From Arthrobacter sp. U41 (lineage in GTDB: Bacteria; Actinomycetota; Actinomycetes; Actinomycetales; Micrococcaceae), in the NCBI RefSeq assembly GCF_007679325.1, contig NZ_VEGI01000002.1, positions 186,001 to 250,000 of the forward strand: DNA of 64,000 nt, written 5' to 3'. Within the stretch, counting starts at the first letter, position 1. Each line of letters opens with the position of its first letter. This document shows positions 44,938 through 53,403 of the stretch, one piece after another. A program made the translations under genes and the position numbers. Below the pieces are notes generated by a model. That model ran no database searches, was not told the DNA's origin, and saw only the letters and a program-made list of their open reading frames with translations.

Positions 44938-45875
44938 CTGGACCAGTCGCTGTCCATCCGCTGGTCTCGCCCTGGGGCCGCTTCGGTCTCTACAGCTTCT
45001 TCATCGACGCCCCGGAACCGGCCATTGTGGACACCGGCATCGCCTCGTCGCCCGCCGAAGGCATGGTCCCCTCGCTCGAGAAGCTGGGCCGCAGCATCGA
45101 GGACGTGCGCTGGATCCTGCTGACCCACGGACACATCGACCACCTCGGCGGTGCGCACGCCCTGTGGGAGCTCACGGGCCGCCGCGCCAACGTCGTGATC
45201 CATGAGGCCGACGCGCACCTGCTGCGGTCCCGTCGTGCACACGTCGACCAGTACGTGGACGTGCGCCAGCAGTACATCCACAATCCGCACGCCGTGGCGG
45301 AGCAGACGAAGGCAGCAAGCCATGTCATCTCCGGCGAGATGGAGCCCAGCATGCTGGTGAAGGGCGGCGAGACCATCTCCCTGGGCGGGGACGTCACCGT
45401 CTCCGTGCACCACATCCCGGGCCACACTCCCGGGTCCGTGGCCTACGTCGTGGACGGGCAGCAGTCGGTCTTCGTCGGCGACGCCGTGCAGATCCACGGG
45501 GCGGCCAACGGCTTCCCCGGCTACGAGGATCCGGCCGCCTACCGCGCGAGCCTCCGGTACCTGCGCGACGAGGTCCGCCCGCAGCACCTGTACCTCGGCC
45601 ACCCCTACCGGGGCGCGGACGGCGTCCCGTTCGGCGTCGAACTGGACCGTGAGGCGGCCCGCAATGCCCTGCAGGGCAGCCTGGACCTTGGGGCCAGGAT
45701 CGACGACGCCGCCCGCCGGTACCTGCGCGGGGGCCTGCAGGAGACCGAGTCGGTGTATTCCCCGTTTGCCCCGGTGGCCGAAGAGCTCGGCTACACGGGG
45801 GACCCCACGCTGGAACCGTCCCCCTTCTTCAGCACGATGCACGGCCATCTCACGCAGTTCAACCAGACGTCTTAA
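44934..45875 (+). CDS. Metallo-beta-lactamase-fold hydrolase
   Basis: A 313-aa MBL-fold enzyme. Metal-binding THGHIDHLGG near residue 63; third His in HIPGHTPGSV; bridging Asp in VFVGDAV; final His in YLGHPY. The C-terminal ~80-residue helical extension resembles the substrate-closing region of lactonase-like or thioesterase-like members. With the phosphotriesterase-type protein it provides a second candidate lactone or ester opener in the operon. Confidence 0.88.
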   Translation: MTGPVAVHPLVSPWGRFGLYSFFIDAPEPAIVDTGIASSPAEGMVPSLEKLGRSIEDVRWILLTHGHIDHLGGAHALWELTGRRANVVIHEADAHLLRSRRAHVDQYVDVRQQYIHNPHAVAEQTKAASHVISGEMEPSMLVKGGETISLGGDVTVSVHHIPGHTPGSVAYVVDGQQSVFVGDAVQIHGAANGFPGYEDPAAYRASLRYLRDEVRPQHLYLGHPYRGADGVPFGVELDREAARNALQGSLDLGARIDDAARRYLRGGLQETESVYSPFAPVAEELGYTGDPTLEPSPFFSTMHGHLTQFNQTS

Positions 45876-45893
45876 CTGAGGAGCTTCGCAATC

Positions 45894-47633
45894 ATGAATG
45901 AGTATCAGACAATCGACGCCGGCGGGGCAAAGATCGCCATCCGCAAGGACCTCCGCGTCCCGATGCGGGACAGCGTCGAGCTCGCCGCGGACGCCTACCA
46001 GGGTGTTGATGACAAGCCGCGCCCGGCGCTGGTGGCGCTGAGCCCCTACGGCAAGGAACTGCAGGCGCTGGCCCTCACCACCCCGCCGCAGCGGCGCCCC
46101 AGCCCAATGTGGGACGGCTGCATCGAGGCTGGCGACATCGCCCGCATCGTCAAGGAGGACTACGTCCACGTCATCGGCGACCTGCGCGGCTCCGGCCACT
46201 CCGGCGGCGAGCACATCGGCAACTACAACGCCGGCGGCGTCTCGCTGGGCCAGGACGCGTACGACTTCATCGAGTGGGTGGCCGAGCAGCCGTGGTGCGA
46301 CGGCAATGTCGGCATGGTCGGCATCTCCTACTTCGGCTCCATGCAGGTGCTGGCCGCGGCCGAGCGCCCGCCGTCCCTGAAGGCGATCTTCGTCAGCGGC
46401 GGCCACTACGACTTCTACGAAACCACCTATCACGGCGGCATCATGTGGTTCATGCCCCGTGCCGCCCGCGAGGGCCGCGGCGGCGACTCCGGCTGGGCGT
46501 TCACCGACGGCGTCAAGTCCCGCATGATCGAGAAGTACTCCCCCGAGGAGCTGAAGAAGCTCGTGGCCAAGCGCCTTGAGGATCCCGACGTCGCCGCCTG
46601 GCCGAACCTGGTGCACGTGCTGAACTACCCCAAGAACCATGAGGCCTGGTTCGACATTGTGATGAACCAGCTGGACGGGGACTGGTACGAGGAGCGTAAT
46701 CCCATCACGCTGGCCCCGAACATTGACATCCCGGTGTGGCTGCAGCTCGACCAGGGCCGCGGCTGGACCCTGGACGGCACCATCGAGCTGTTCAACGAGC
46801 TGAAGGGCCCCAAAAAGCTCGACATCGGCCCGTACCCGCCGATGCAGTCCCGCCCCTTCATCGAGGAGCACGACAAGATGTTCCGGTGGTACGACTACTG
46901 GATCAAGGGCATCGACAACGGCGTCATGGACGAGCCTGCCGTCAGCGTCTTCGTGGAGGGCTCCCGCGAGGTGGTGACCGCTGACCAGTGGCCGCCGAAG
47001 GACATTGAGTACACGAACCTCTACCTGCGTCCACGCCGCCTGCTGTCCACCGAGCCCGAGCTGATGGGGGCCGAGTACGCCGCCCCGGACGGCTTCTACC
47101 AGGCGCCGCTGACGGTCACCGACAAGGTGGAGATCATCAGCTGGTCCACCCCCGTCTTCGAGGAGGACACGGAGATGATCGGCACCGGCGCCGCGCACAT
47201 CTTCGCCGAAATCGACCAGCCGGACACCAACTTCATCCTGCGCCTCTGGGACTACGCCCCGAACGGCAAGCGCCAGCTCATCACCAGCGGCTACCTCAAG
47301 GCCTCACACCGCGAGCTCGACGAGCGGACCACCGAAGGCAACCCGGTCCACCCGCACACCCGCGCCGTTCCGGTGGAGCCCGGGCAGATCGAGGAATACG
47401 TGCTGCGCCTCTACCCGTTCGCGAATACGTTCCGGCCTGGGCACAAGCTGACGGTGGAACTGTCCAACGACGAGCCGCTGGCCGATGAGCACAACGCGTT
47501 GCTCCCTCCTGATGCCTTCCACCTGCCGGTGGGCCGGCCCGTCACCCATAAGATCTACCGCGACGCCGCCCACCCGTCCCGGCTCGTCCTGCCGTTCACC
47601 ACGCGCAAGACGGCGGAACGCCATACGGACTGA
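45894..47633 (+). CDS. CocE/NonD-family hydrolase (S15 type) with altered triad surroundings
   Basis: A 579-aa protein with the X-Pro-dipeptidyl-peptidase/cocaine-esterase layout: alpha/beta core, helical cap, and C-terminal jelly-roll beta domain (from about residue 370). The nucleophile is Ser145 in GISYFG, preceded by GDLRGSGHSGG. The segments that normally supply Asp (GGWYD) and His (GPWxH) read LDQGRGW (near 285-291) and GPYPPM (312-317), so the usual His is absent there. Either another residue substitutes or the enzyme differs mechanistically. Last gene of the rightward operon. Confidence 0.85.
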   Translation: MNEYQTIDAGGAKIAIRKDLRVPMRDSVELAADAYQGVDDKPRPALVALSPYGKELQALALTTPPQRRPSPMWDGCIEAGDIARIVKEDYVHVIGDLRGSGHSGGEHIGNYNAGGVSLGQDAYDFIEWVAEQPWCDGNVGMVGISYFGSMQVLAAAERPPSLKAIFVSGGHYDFYETTYHGGIMWFMPRAAREGRGGDSGWAFTDGVKSRMIEKYSPEELKKLVAKRLEDPDVAAWPNLVHVLNYPKNHEAWFDIVMNQLDGDWYEERNPITLAPNIDIPVWLQLDQGRGWTLDGTIELFNELKGPKKLDIGPYPPMQSRPFIEEHDKMFRWYDYWIKGIDNGVMDEPAVSVFVEGSREVVTADQWPPKDIEYTNLYLRPRRLLSTEPELMGAEYAAPDGFYQAPLTVTDKVEIISWSTPVFEEDTEMIGTGAAHIFAEIDQPDTNFILRLWDYAPNGKRQLITSGYLKASHRELDERTTEGNPVHPHTRAVPVEPGQIEEYVLRLYPFANTFRPGHKLTVELSNDEPLADEHNALLPPDAFHLPVGRPVTHKIYRDAAHPSRLVLPFTTRKTAERHTD

Positions 47634-47666
47634 CCCCGCGGCGGCCTGCGCTCTGGTGCTTCCTGC

Positions 47667-48254
47667 TTAATCAGCCAGCAGGAAGCACCAGTTGTCGACC
47701 ATCAGGTCCAGTGAAACTTCGCGGTCCACGGTCCAGCCGAGCCGCATCCAGCGCCGGGAAAAGAACTCCAGTTCGCCGAAGGCCAGCGCGCACCGCACCC
47801 GGCGGCCGGCCGGGTCAAACCGTCCGGCCCGGTCAAGGCCCGCCTGCATGTCGTCGATCGCCGTGTCGAACCACTGGTCCAAGGCCGCCTGGATATCCGG
47901 TTCACTGGCCGCGGCCTGGTGCGCCGCGACCACGTACGGGCGGATTTCGGCCCACTGGTCAAACTTCCGGGCGAGCCAGACCCTGATCAGCTCACGGTCC
48001 CCGGATTCCACCACGGCATGCAACGGCGGGACGTCCGCCTCGGTCAGCATCTCGTTGGACCGCTCCACCAGCGACCGCATCAGCTGGGCTTTGGACGGGT
48101 AATGGGCATAAAAGGTGGCCCGGGTGGTGCCGACGGCGGCGGCGATGTCGTCCACCGTCGTGGCGGCGTACCCCTTCTCCTCGAAGAGCTCCAGCCCTTT
48201 CTCGAGCAACAATCGGCGGGTCATCTGCTTTTGCGCTTCTCGAATGCTGGCCAC
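47667..48254 (-). CDS. TetR-family regulator (copy 2) at the right edge of the catabolic cluster
   Basis: A 195-aa repressor: HTH ELFEEKGYAATTVDDIAAAVG and recognition helix TTRATFYAHYPS, the latter identical to the TetR at 35365. The two proteins align along the whole length, including AxxRxALAFxxLxxxxxxW near the C-terminus. GTG start; TAATCT -10 6 nt upstream. Convergent with the CocE gene. Both copies could bind the two operators at 40566 and 40648. Confidence 0.87.
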   Translation of the reverse strand: MASIREAQKQMTRRLLLEKGLELFEEKGYAATTVDDIAAAVGTTRATFYAHYPSKAQLMRSLVERSNEMLTEADVPPLHAVVESGDRELIRVWLARKFDQWAEIRPYVVAAHQAAASEPDIQAALDQWFDTAIDDMQAGLDRAGRFDPAGRRVRCALAFGELEFFSRRWMRLGWTVDREVSLDLMVDNWCFLLAD

Positions 48255-48260
48255 TCCCCC

Positions 48261-48266
48261 AGATTA
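48261..48266 (-). promoter_or_regulatory. -10 hexamer of leaderless tetR copy 2
   Basis: TAATCT, 6 nt before the GTG at 48254 on the minus strand. Confidence 0.5.
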
Positions 48267-48328
48267 GTGCAGCCGGGCCGCCTCCGAAGAGGTAACTGGG
48301 CAGGAGCGCAAATTCACCGTGACAGCAA

Positions 48329-48360
48329 AGGTGCCGCGGGGAAGTCTCCCCGCGGCACCT
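48329..48360 (-). terminator. Terminator after creatininase
   Basis: 14-bp perfect stem AGGTGCCGCGGGGA / TCCCCGCGGCACCT with loop 48343-48346, 30 nt after the creatininase stop on the minus strand, then TTGC. Confidence 0.78.
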
Positions 48361-48390
48361 GAGTTCGCACTGCCCTGTGGATCGTTGTGC

Positions 48391-49194
48391 CTACACCGGA
48401 ACAGCTGCGGGCGCGGGTTCACGGACCAGTTCGCTTGCGAGGTCGACGGCCAGATCTCCGACCACCTGCCCGTACAGCAGCCCGCCCTTGGCTGCACTGG
48501 ACCCAGCGGCCGATGACAGGCAACCGGTGGCGGGTGTCCGCTCCGGCACCACCGGGAGCCTGTCGAAACGCGGAAGGACCGCGGCAGGACCGTCGACCAG
48601 GCGGTCCATGGCAACCCGGGCCGGTTCGAGGTGGAGCATGAGTGAGGTTTCCAGGACCCCGCCGTGCTCGATGTCCCAGCCCGGGAAACCGTCGGGGTAG
48701 ACCTGCGTCAGCGTGTCCTGGCTGACAAAGTCCCAGTACGACAGCAGAAGCACGCTCTGCTGTGCCCCGGGCTCAATCCCAAGCTCGTCCAGGGCCAGGT
48801 CAATTCCCTCGTACAGGAACTGGTAGTTCTCGAAGTGGCCGTTGATGAAGACCACGTGCCGGACGCCCTGGTTGAAGAAGGACTTGACCAGGTTGCGCGC
48901 CACGCCGATCAGGGTGGCGCCATCAAGGCTGACGGTACCCGAGAGGTGGTTGCCGCCGCCGGACTTCTGCTGCGACTTGTACCCGTAGGCGATCGGCTGG
49001 GCAACCATTGCACCCAGCCGCCGGGCGACGCCTTCCGCGAAGTGGGAGGACAGGATGGTGTCCGTTCCCAGCGGAAGGTGGGGGCCGTGCTGCTCCAGGG
49101 ACCCGACGGGAATGAGGACGATCGCCTCCCCGGATGCCAAGGCTTCACGGTAGGCAAAGGCATCCAGGTCTTCCAGAAATACTGACTTGTCCAT
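48391..49194 (-). CDS. Creatininase (creatinine amidohydrolase family)
   Basis: A 267-aa metal hydrolase. The family motif SLEQHGPHLPLGTD near residue 32 and NGHFEN near residue 118 supply metal ligands (Glu, His, Asp, His); EHGGVLETS near residue 175 is the third block. It opens creatinine to creatine. The broader family includes other amidases, but a creatinase gene 5 kb away supports this substrate. Downstream of an NCS1 permease gene in the same direction. Confidence 0.88.
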   Translation of the reverse strand: MDKSVFLEDLDAFAYREALASGEAIVLIPVGSLEQHGPHLPLGTDTILSSHFAEGVARRLGAMVAQPIAYGYKSQQKSGGGNHLSGTVSLDGATLIGVARNLVKSFFNQGVRHVVFINGHFENYQFLYEGIDLALDELGIEPGAQQSVLLLSYWDFVSQDTLTQVYPDGFPGWDIEHGGVLETSLMLHLEPARVAMDRLVDGPAAVLPRFDRLPVVPERTPATGCLSSAAGSSAAKGGLLYGQVVGDLAVDLASELVREPAPAAVPV

Positions 49195-49273
49195 GCTGAT
49201 GGTGCTCCTCGATGAGTGCTGGTCAGAGGCCGGCGGGGGCGGTGGTGGTGGCGGGGAGGTCGGTGATGCGGGG

Positions 49274-50782
49274 CTAAACGGAGACCGGCGTGGCCTCGGC
49301 GCTGGGTACCTGCAGGTACTTGCGGTGGTAGCGCGGGCCCGTCAGGGCGTAGGCCGTGGCGCTGGTGAGGCCGCCGGCCAGCCAGGACAGGTCCCATCCG
49401 CCGAGGGCGACGGCGACGGGGCCCTGCATGGCCGGTACCAGCCCGTACATGAACAGCCAGGTGGCGAAGATGCCGATGAGCAGGGAAGCGATGCCGGCGG
49501 GGTTCACGCCCGGGAGGCGTTTGGTGCCGACGGCGTCGAAGAGCCGGGCCGGGTCGCTGGGCCAGCGCTTCTCAATCCAGAAGTAGTGCACCAGCATGAC
49601 CCCGCCCCAGGCGGCAACCCACGCGACGAGTCCGATCAGCCACGCGTCCAGGACGGCGGCGAAATCCTCCTGGAAGATGAAGAAAACGACGGCGGCGAGC
49701 GAGAACACGCCGACGAACAGGTTGAGCTTGCGGCGGCTGATGGTGATGTCCAAGGCCTGCGTCGCGACGGAGAAGGTGTAGATGTTCAGGATGTTGGTGG
49801 CGATCGGCCCGTGCAGGACCATCAGGAGTACCGGGAGCGCCAGGACACCGAAGTTCTGGACGATCAGTTTGCCGGGGTCGATCTCGCCGCTGTTGGTAGC
49901 CAGGCTGGCGCCCAGGATGCCGAGCCAGACGACCGGGATGAACTGGCCCAGGACCGAGGCGAGGTAGAGCTTGCGCTTGGGCACTTCGGTGCTGACGAAG
50001 CGGGAGTAGTCGGCGGCGTAGGTGAACCAGGTGATGCCCCAGCCGATACCGATCGCCGTCATGACCGCGCTCATCGCGGCGATGCGCTCGGAACCTTCGA
50101 GGATGTTGCCGGCCGGTCCGGCGTAGGACCAGTTGATCTTCATCCCGAACCAGGCGACGGCGGACATCACCGCGAGGATGATGATGGTCGGCGGAACGGT
50201 CCACTTCTCGAACGCGGCAATGGCCTTGTAGCCGAACCAGGCAATGGCGACCTGCGCGGCCATGATGGCCGTGGCGACGCCGATCTTCCAGCCGTAGTTC
50301 TGGGCCGTCGGGTCCACCCATCCCAGGGTGCCGAACAGCGCCATCACCAGGTCCAGGATGATCCAGGTGTTGACCGCGCACCAGCCGATGACCAGCAGCG
50401 CCTGGATGGCCGCCGGAAGGTAGTTTCCGCGCCGGCCGAATGCCGCCCGGGCCAGGACCATGCCGGTCGCCCCCGTCTTCTGGCCCAGCAGTACAAAGCA
50501 TCCGAAGAGCAGCATGCCGATCAGGTTCCCCAAAACCAGAACGATGACAGTATCGGCGAATCCGAGGCCGAGATGGATGCCAAGGGCGCCGAGCACCCAG
50601 TTAATCGGGGCGAGATTGGCGCCGGCCCAGATCCAGAACTGACCGGAAACCTTCCGCGTCCGCTGGGACTCAGGAATGGGCTGAAGCCAGGCCTCATGGT
50701 CTACGTGGTCCTCGTTGACCACTGGACCGGCGGGAACCGCTGGAGCGGGGCTGACCGAAATCTTGGGGGGGTTTTCACGCAT
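49274..50782 (-). CDS. NCS1-family permease, probable creatinine transporter
   Basis: A 502-aa 12-helix NCS1 symporter related to cytosine and allantoin permeases, with NLAPINWVLGALG in helix 1 and GWGITWFTYAADYSRFVS in the middle. Uptake of creatinine is inferred from linkage to creatininase; cytosine or hydantoin are alternatives. GGAGG lies 5 nt before ATG 50782; in-frame codons further upstream overlap the operator and are rejected. Confidence 0.87.
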   Translation of the reverse strand: MRENPPKISVSPAPAVPAGPVVNEDHVDHEAWLQPIPESQRTRKVSGQFWIWAGANLAPINWVLGALGIHLGLGFADTVIVLVLGNLIGMLLFGCFVLLGQKTGATGMVLARAAFGRRGNYLPAAIQALLVIGWCAVNTWIILDLVMALFGTLGWVDPTAQNYGWKIGVATAIMAAQVAIAWFGYKAIAAFEKWTVPPTIIILAVMSAVAWFGMKINWSYAGPAGNILEGSERIAAMSAVMTAIGIGWGITWFTYAADYSRFVSTEVPKRKLYLASVLGQFIPVVWLGILGASLATNSGEIDPGKLIVQNFGVLALPVLLMVLHGPIATNILNIYTFSVATQALDITISRRKLNLFVGVFSLAAVVFFIFQEDFAAVLDAWLIGLVAWVAAWGGVMLVHYFWIEKRWPSDPARLFDAVGTKRLPGVNPAGIASLLIGIFATWLFMYGLVPAMQGPVAVALGGWDLSWLAGGLTSATAYALTGPRYHRKYLQVPSAEATPVSV

Positions 50783-50818
50783 TGGAGCCTCCGTGAGTAA
50801 GTGGGGTCCTTCAAGATT

Positions 50819-50836
50819 ATGTGGCACATGCCACAT
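50819..50836. promoter_or_regulatory. Palindromic operator between permease and PucR genes
   Basis: ATGTGGCA-CA-TGCCACAT, a perfect 8+8 bp inverted repeat in the 106-bp divergent intergenic region. Best candidate binding site for the neighbouring PucR-type regulator. Confidence 0.7.
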
Positions 50837-50888
50837 GCGCCTATATATGATGTGTCTAATTAATACCTGCCTTACGCGACGGAGTGTC

Positions 50889-52478
50889 ATGCCAATACGG
50901 CTTCAAGATGTTCTCAACCACCCGACCCTCACGGCCGCTGATCCCCTCATCCGGGCGGGGGCGGGCAACGCTGCCAGAACCCAGCTCCGGTGGATCCACT
51001 CAAGTGAGATTCTGGACATCGCGCCGTTACTTGACGGCGGGGAGCTTCTGCTGACGGGAGGCGAAGCCCTCGCTCTCGCCTCCGAGGAGCGGCGCGTCAC
51101 CTACATCCGCCAGCTGGCAGAGCGGGGCGTGGCCGCCCTGGCCATCGAAACCGGCGTCGCCCTCCCTTCGCTCCCGTCCTCGATGGTGTCGGCTGCCGAA
51201 GCTGCTGGCCTTCCCCTGATCGAGCTTCGCAAGGTGGTGCCGTTTGTCAGTGTTATGCAGGCGATCAACTCGTCGCTGGTCAGCGAGTCGGTCTCCCAGT
51301 TGCGGCAGGCAGATGAGGCAAGCCACGCGATGGCAGTGGAACTGGCGCACGGAGGCAGCCTGGACCGGATCCTGGCCGTGCTCGCCGGCATCACCCACGC
51401 TGAGGTGACCCTGGCTTCGCTCACGGGTGCGACCCTGGCCAGCGCAGCGCCGGCGCACGACGCCGCCGACGCGGCCGGCGCCGCCGGCGTTACCGGCGTT
51501 ACCGGCGTTACCGGCCCGACGGCGGAGTCCGCGCCCACGCCGGAGGACCATGCACGTCTGATCCACATCGACGTTCCGGTCCGCGGAATCCTGGCGGCGC
51601 AACTGCTGCTCCGGGTTCCGCCGGGCGAGGACGAGAACCTGGCCCGGACAGCGGGGAAACGCTCCGTGGACATTCTGGCGCTGGCCATGCTGCAGCGGAT
51701 GTCGCCCGGACTGCGGGAGGTGGCAGGAGCTGCGCTGATCCGCGCGATTGATTCCGGCAGCCAGCCCTGGCGGCTTCAGCAGCTGGCCTCAGCGGCCGGA
51801 ATTCCGGTCTCCGCCCCACTCGTCGCCGTGGTGGTGAGGTCGGAGATCTCACAACAGCTGCGGGCGTCGGTGGAACAGCATCTGGCCCGGGTAGCGCGGT
51901 CCCACGCAACATATGTCGACAACGCCGAGCTCCTGGCAGTGGCCAGCCTGGCCGGAGAAGCTACGGAGGCGAGCCGGCAGGTACTCCTGGCCGGCCTGAT
52001 GGAGCTGCCCGCCATGGCCGGGACGCTGGCCGCGGTAGGTCCGGTGGTGGCCGGGATTGCGGATGCTCCCTGGTCAGTGTCCGAAGCCAAGCTCACCCTG
52101 GAATTGGCGGACTCTCCCCGGCACTCCGGGCCGGGATCCGACGGCGGGCACGGTCCCGTCATCGACGCCGAGGTGTTCGCCGTCGAACGTCTCGCCGTTC
52201 AGGCGCTGGACCCGGACCAGCGACGGAACTTCGTGCGCCGGCAGCTGGGTGCGCTCCTGGACCATGACGCACAACGCAATTCGCGGCTGCTCGACACCCT
52301 GGCCGCATGGCTGGACTGCGGGTGCAATACCGCCCACGCCGCCCGCGAGCTTCACCTGGAGCGGCAGTCCATGCATCAACGGCTGCGGCGGATCTTCGAG
52401 CTGTGCGGCGGTGACCCGCGGGACACGGGACGGCTCGCGGCCTTGCATTTGGCCACGCGGCTGGCGAGGCTCGCCTGA
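50889..52478 (+). CDS. PucR-family regulator of creatinine use
   Basis: A 529-aa regulator. N-terminal PucR domain (residues ~1-125, starting MPIRLQDVLNHPTL), a GGDEF-like/GAF-like middle, and a C-terminal PucR helix-turn-helix with NTAHAARELHLERQSMHQRLRRI (near 480-505). Divergent from the NCS1 permease and creatininase genes, so it probably activates them when creatinine or a related purine-type ligand is present. A threefold 9-bp repeat encodes GVTGVTGVTG near residue 202, a variable linker. Confidence 0.88.
   Translation: MPIRLQDVLNHPTLTAADPLIRAGAGNAARTQLRWIHSSEILDIAPLLDGGELLLTGGEALALASEERRVTYIRQLAERGVAALAIETGVALPSLPSSMVSAAEAAGLPLIELRKVVPFVSVMQAINSSLVSESVSQLRQADEASHAMAVELAHGGSLDRILAVLAGITHAEVTLASLTGATLASAAPAHDAADAAGAAGVTGVTGVTGPTAESAPTPEDHARLIHIDVPVRGILAAQLLLRVPPGEDENLARTAGKRSVDILALAMLQRMSPGLREVAGAALIRAIDSGSQPWRLQQLASAAGIPVSAPLVAVVVRSEISQQLRASVEQHLARVARSHATYVDNAELLAVASLAGEATEASRQVLLAGLMELPAMAGTLAAVGPVVAGIADAPWSVSEAKLTLELADSPRHSGPGSDGGHGPVIDAEVFAVERLAVQALDPDQRRNFVRRQLGALLDHDAQRNSRLLDTLAAWLDCGCNTAHAARELHLERQSMHQRLRRIFELCGGDPRDTGRLAALHLATRLARLA
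51488..51514 (+). repeat. Tandem GGCGTTACC x3 inside the pucR-like gene
   Basis: Three consecutive 9-bp units, in frame, encoding Gly-Val-Thr triplets in a linker; preceded by an Ala/Gly-rich stretch. Coordinates are approximate within a unit. Confidence 0.7.
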
Positions 52479-52498
52479 CGCTCCCGCCCGGCCGGCTG

Positions 52499-53323
52499 TC
52501 AGTGCGGCCCGCGCTCCGGGCTCCCGGGCGGACGTCCGCCCAGGCGCGTGGTGACCTGGTGCGCAGCCGTGGCACACGCCTCGCCCAGGCTTTGGAGTCG
52601 TTCGCGGGACACGCGGAACCGGGGGGCCGGGATGAGGACAGCGGCCACAACGTCGCCGCGGTGGTCGTACACGGGCGCGGCCACGCCCACTTCGTCGATG
52701 GATGATTCCCCGTAGTTGATGGCCCAGCCCCGGCGGGCTACGTCGGCGAGTTTGGCCTGGTAGTTGTCCAGGCCGGCATCATCCAGCCCCGGATAGGTGA
52801 TGGTTCCGCTGCGGAGCAGGGCGCGGGCCCGCTCCGCCGGTTCGGCCGACAGGAAGACCTGGACGGACGCACTCATGGCGTCCCGGTACCGGGCTCCCAG
52901 CGGAGTGGTGTGCTTGATCTGGTGGTGGCTGGCGATTTGCTCCACGCACATCGATTCGTTGCCGTTCCAGACCATCAGGGCGCTGGTTTCGCCGGTCTGT
53001 TCGGCGAGTTCACGCAGCACCGGGTAGGCCACACGACGTTCCTCGAGTTCCGCGAGCAACGGGCCGGCAACGGCGATCAGGCCCAGGCCCAGGCGGAACC
53101 GACGCGTTTCCGGGTCCCGTTCCACCAGGTGCTCCTGCTCGAAGGTGGACAGGATCCGGGACACCGTGCTCTTGTGCAGGCCGACCCGGTTGGCGATCTC
53201 GGTGACGCCAAGCAGCGGTTCATCGGCGGTGAAAGACCGCAGCACGGCGATGGCGTTGACGATGACGGAGGCGCCCTTGGTGTCGCCGTTTCCGTTGGTG
53301 TCAGGGGATTCTTCTGGACTCAT
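52499..53323 (-). CDS. IclR-family regulator next to creatinase
   Basis: A 274-aa regulator: winged helix LLGVTEIANRVGLHKSTVSRILSTF, and effector domain with SAVQ/YRDAMSASVQVFLSAEPAERARALL and YGESSIDEVGVAAPVYDHRGDVVAAVLIPAPRFR. Lies downstream of the creatinase/MHS operon behind a terminator, so it has its own transcript. Likely controls creatine or sarcosine catabolism. ATG 53323 preferred because the longer reading adds only non-conserved residues. Confidence 0.87.
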   Translation of the reverse strand: MSPEESPDTNGNGDTKGASVIVNAIAVLRSFTADEPLLGVTEIANRVGLHKSTVSRILSTFEQEHLVERDPETRRFRLGLGLIAVAGPLLAELEERRVAYPVLRELAEQTGETSALMVWNGNESMCVEQIASHHQIKHTTPLGARYRDAMSASVQVFLSAEPAERARALLRSGTITYPGLDDAGLDNYQAKLADVARRGWAINYGESSIDEVGVAAPVYDHRGDVVAAVLIPAPRFRVSRERLQSLGEACATAAHQVTTRLGGRPPGSPERGPH

Positions 53324-53353
53324 GGTGATCCCATCATTCCGTACAGGGGACGA

Positions 53354-53384
53354 AAGCGGCGCCACGTGGGACGTGGCGCCGCTT
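53354..53384 (-). terminator. Terminator after creatinase
   Basis: 14-bp perfect stem AAGCGGCGCCACGT / ACGTGGCGCCGCTT with a GGG loop, 20 nt past the creatinase stop on the minus strand, followed by TTCG. Confidence 0.8.
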
Positions 53385-53403
53385 CCTTGCCGGTCGGGGA
53401 TGG

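Noticed and set aside
44883..47198. 771-codon open frame on the minus strand
   Set aside because: Antisense to the MBL-fold and CocE genes, which have clear motifs on the plus strand; longest shadow in the window.
49187..50800. 537-codon open frame on the plus strand
   Set aside because: Antisense to the NCS1 permease gene; Asp/Gly/Arg/His-rich with no membrane or domain pattern.
50715..50888. Longer N-terminus for the PucR-type regulator
   Set aside because: The added 58 residues run across the palindromic operator and divergent promoter; the PucR domain begins at the ATG at 50889.
51488..51514. Possible CRISPR-like repeat
   Set aside because: Only three contiguous 9-bp units without spacers, inside a coding frame. 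No CRISPR array or cas gene was seen.
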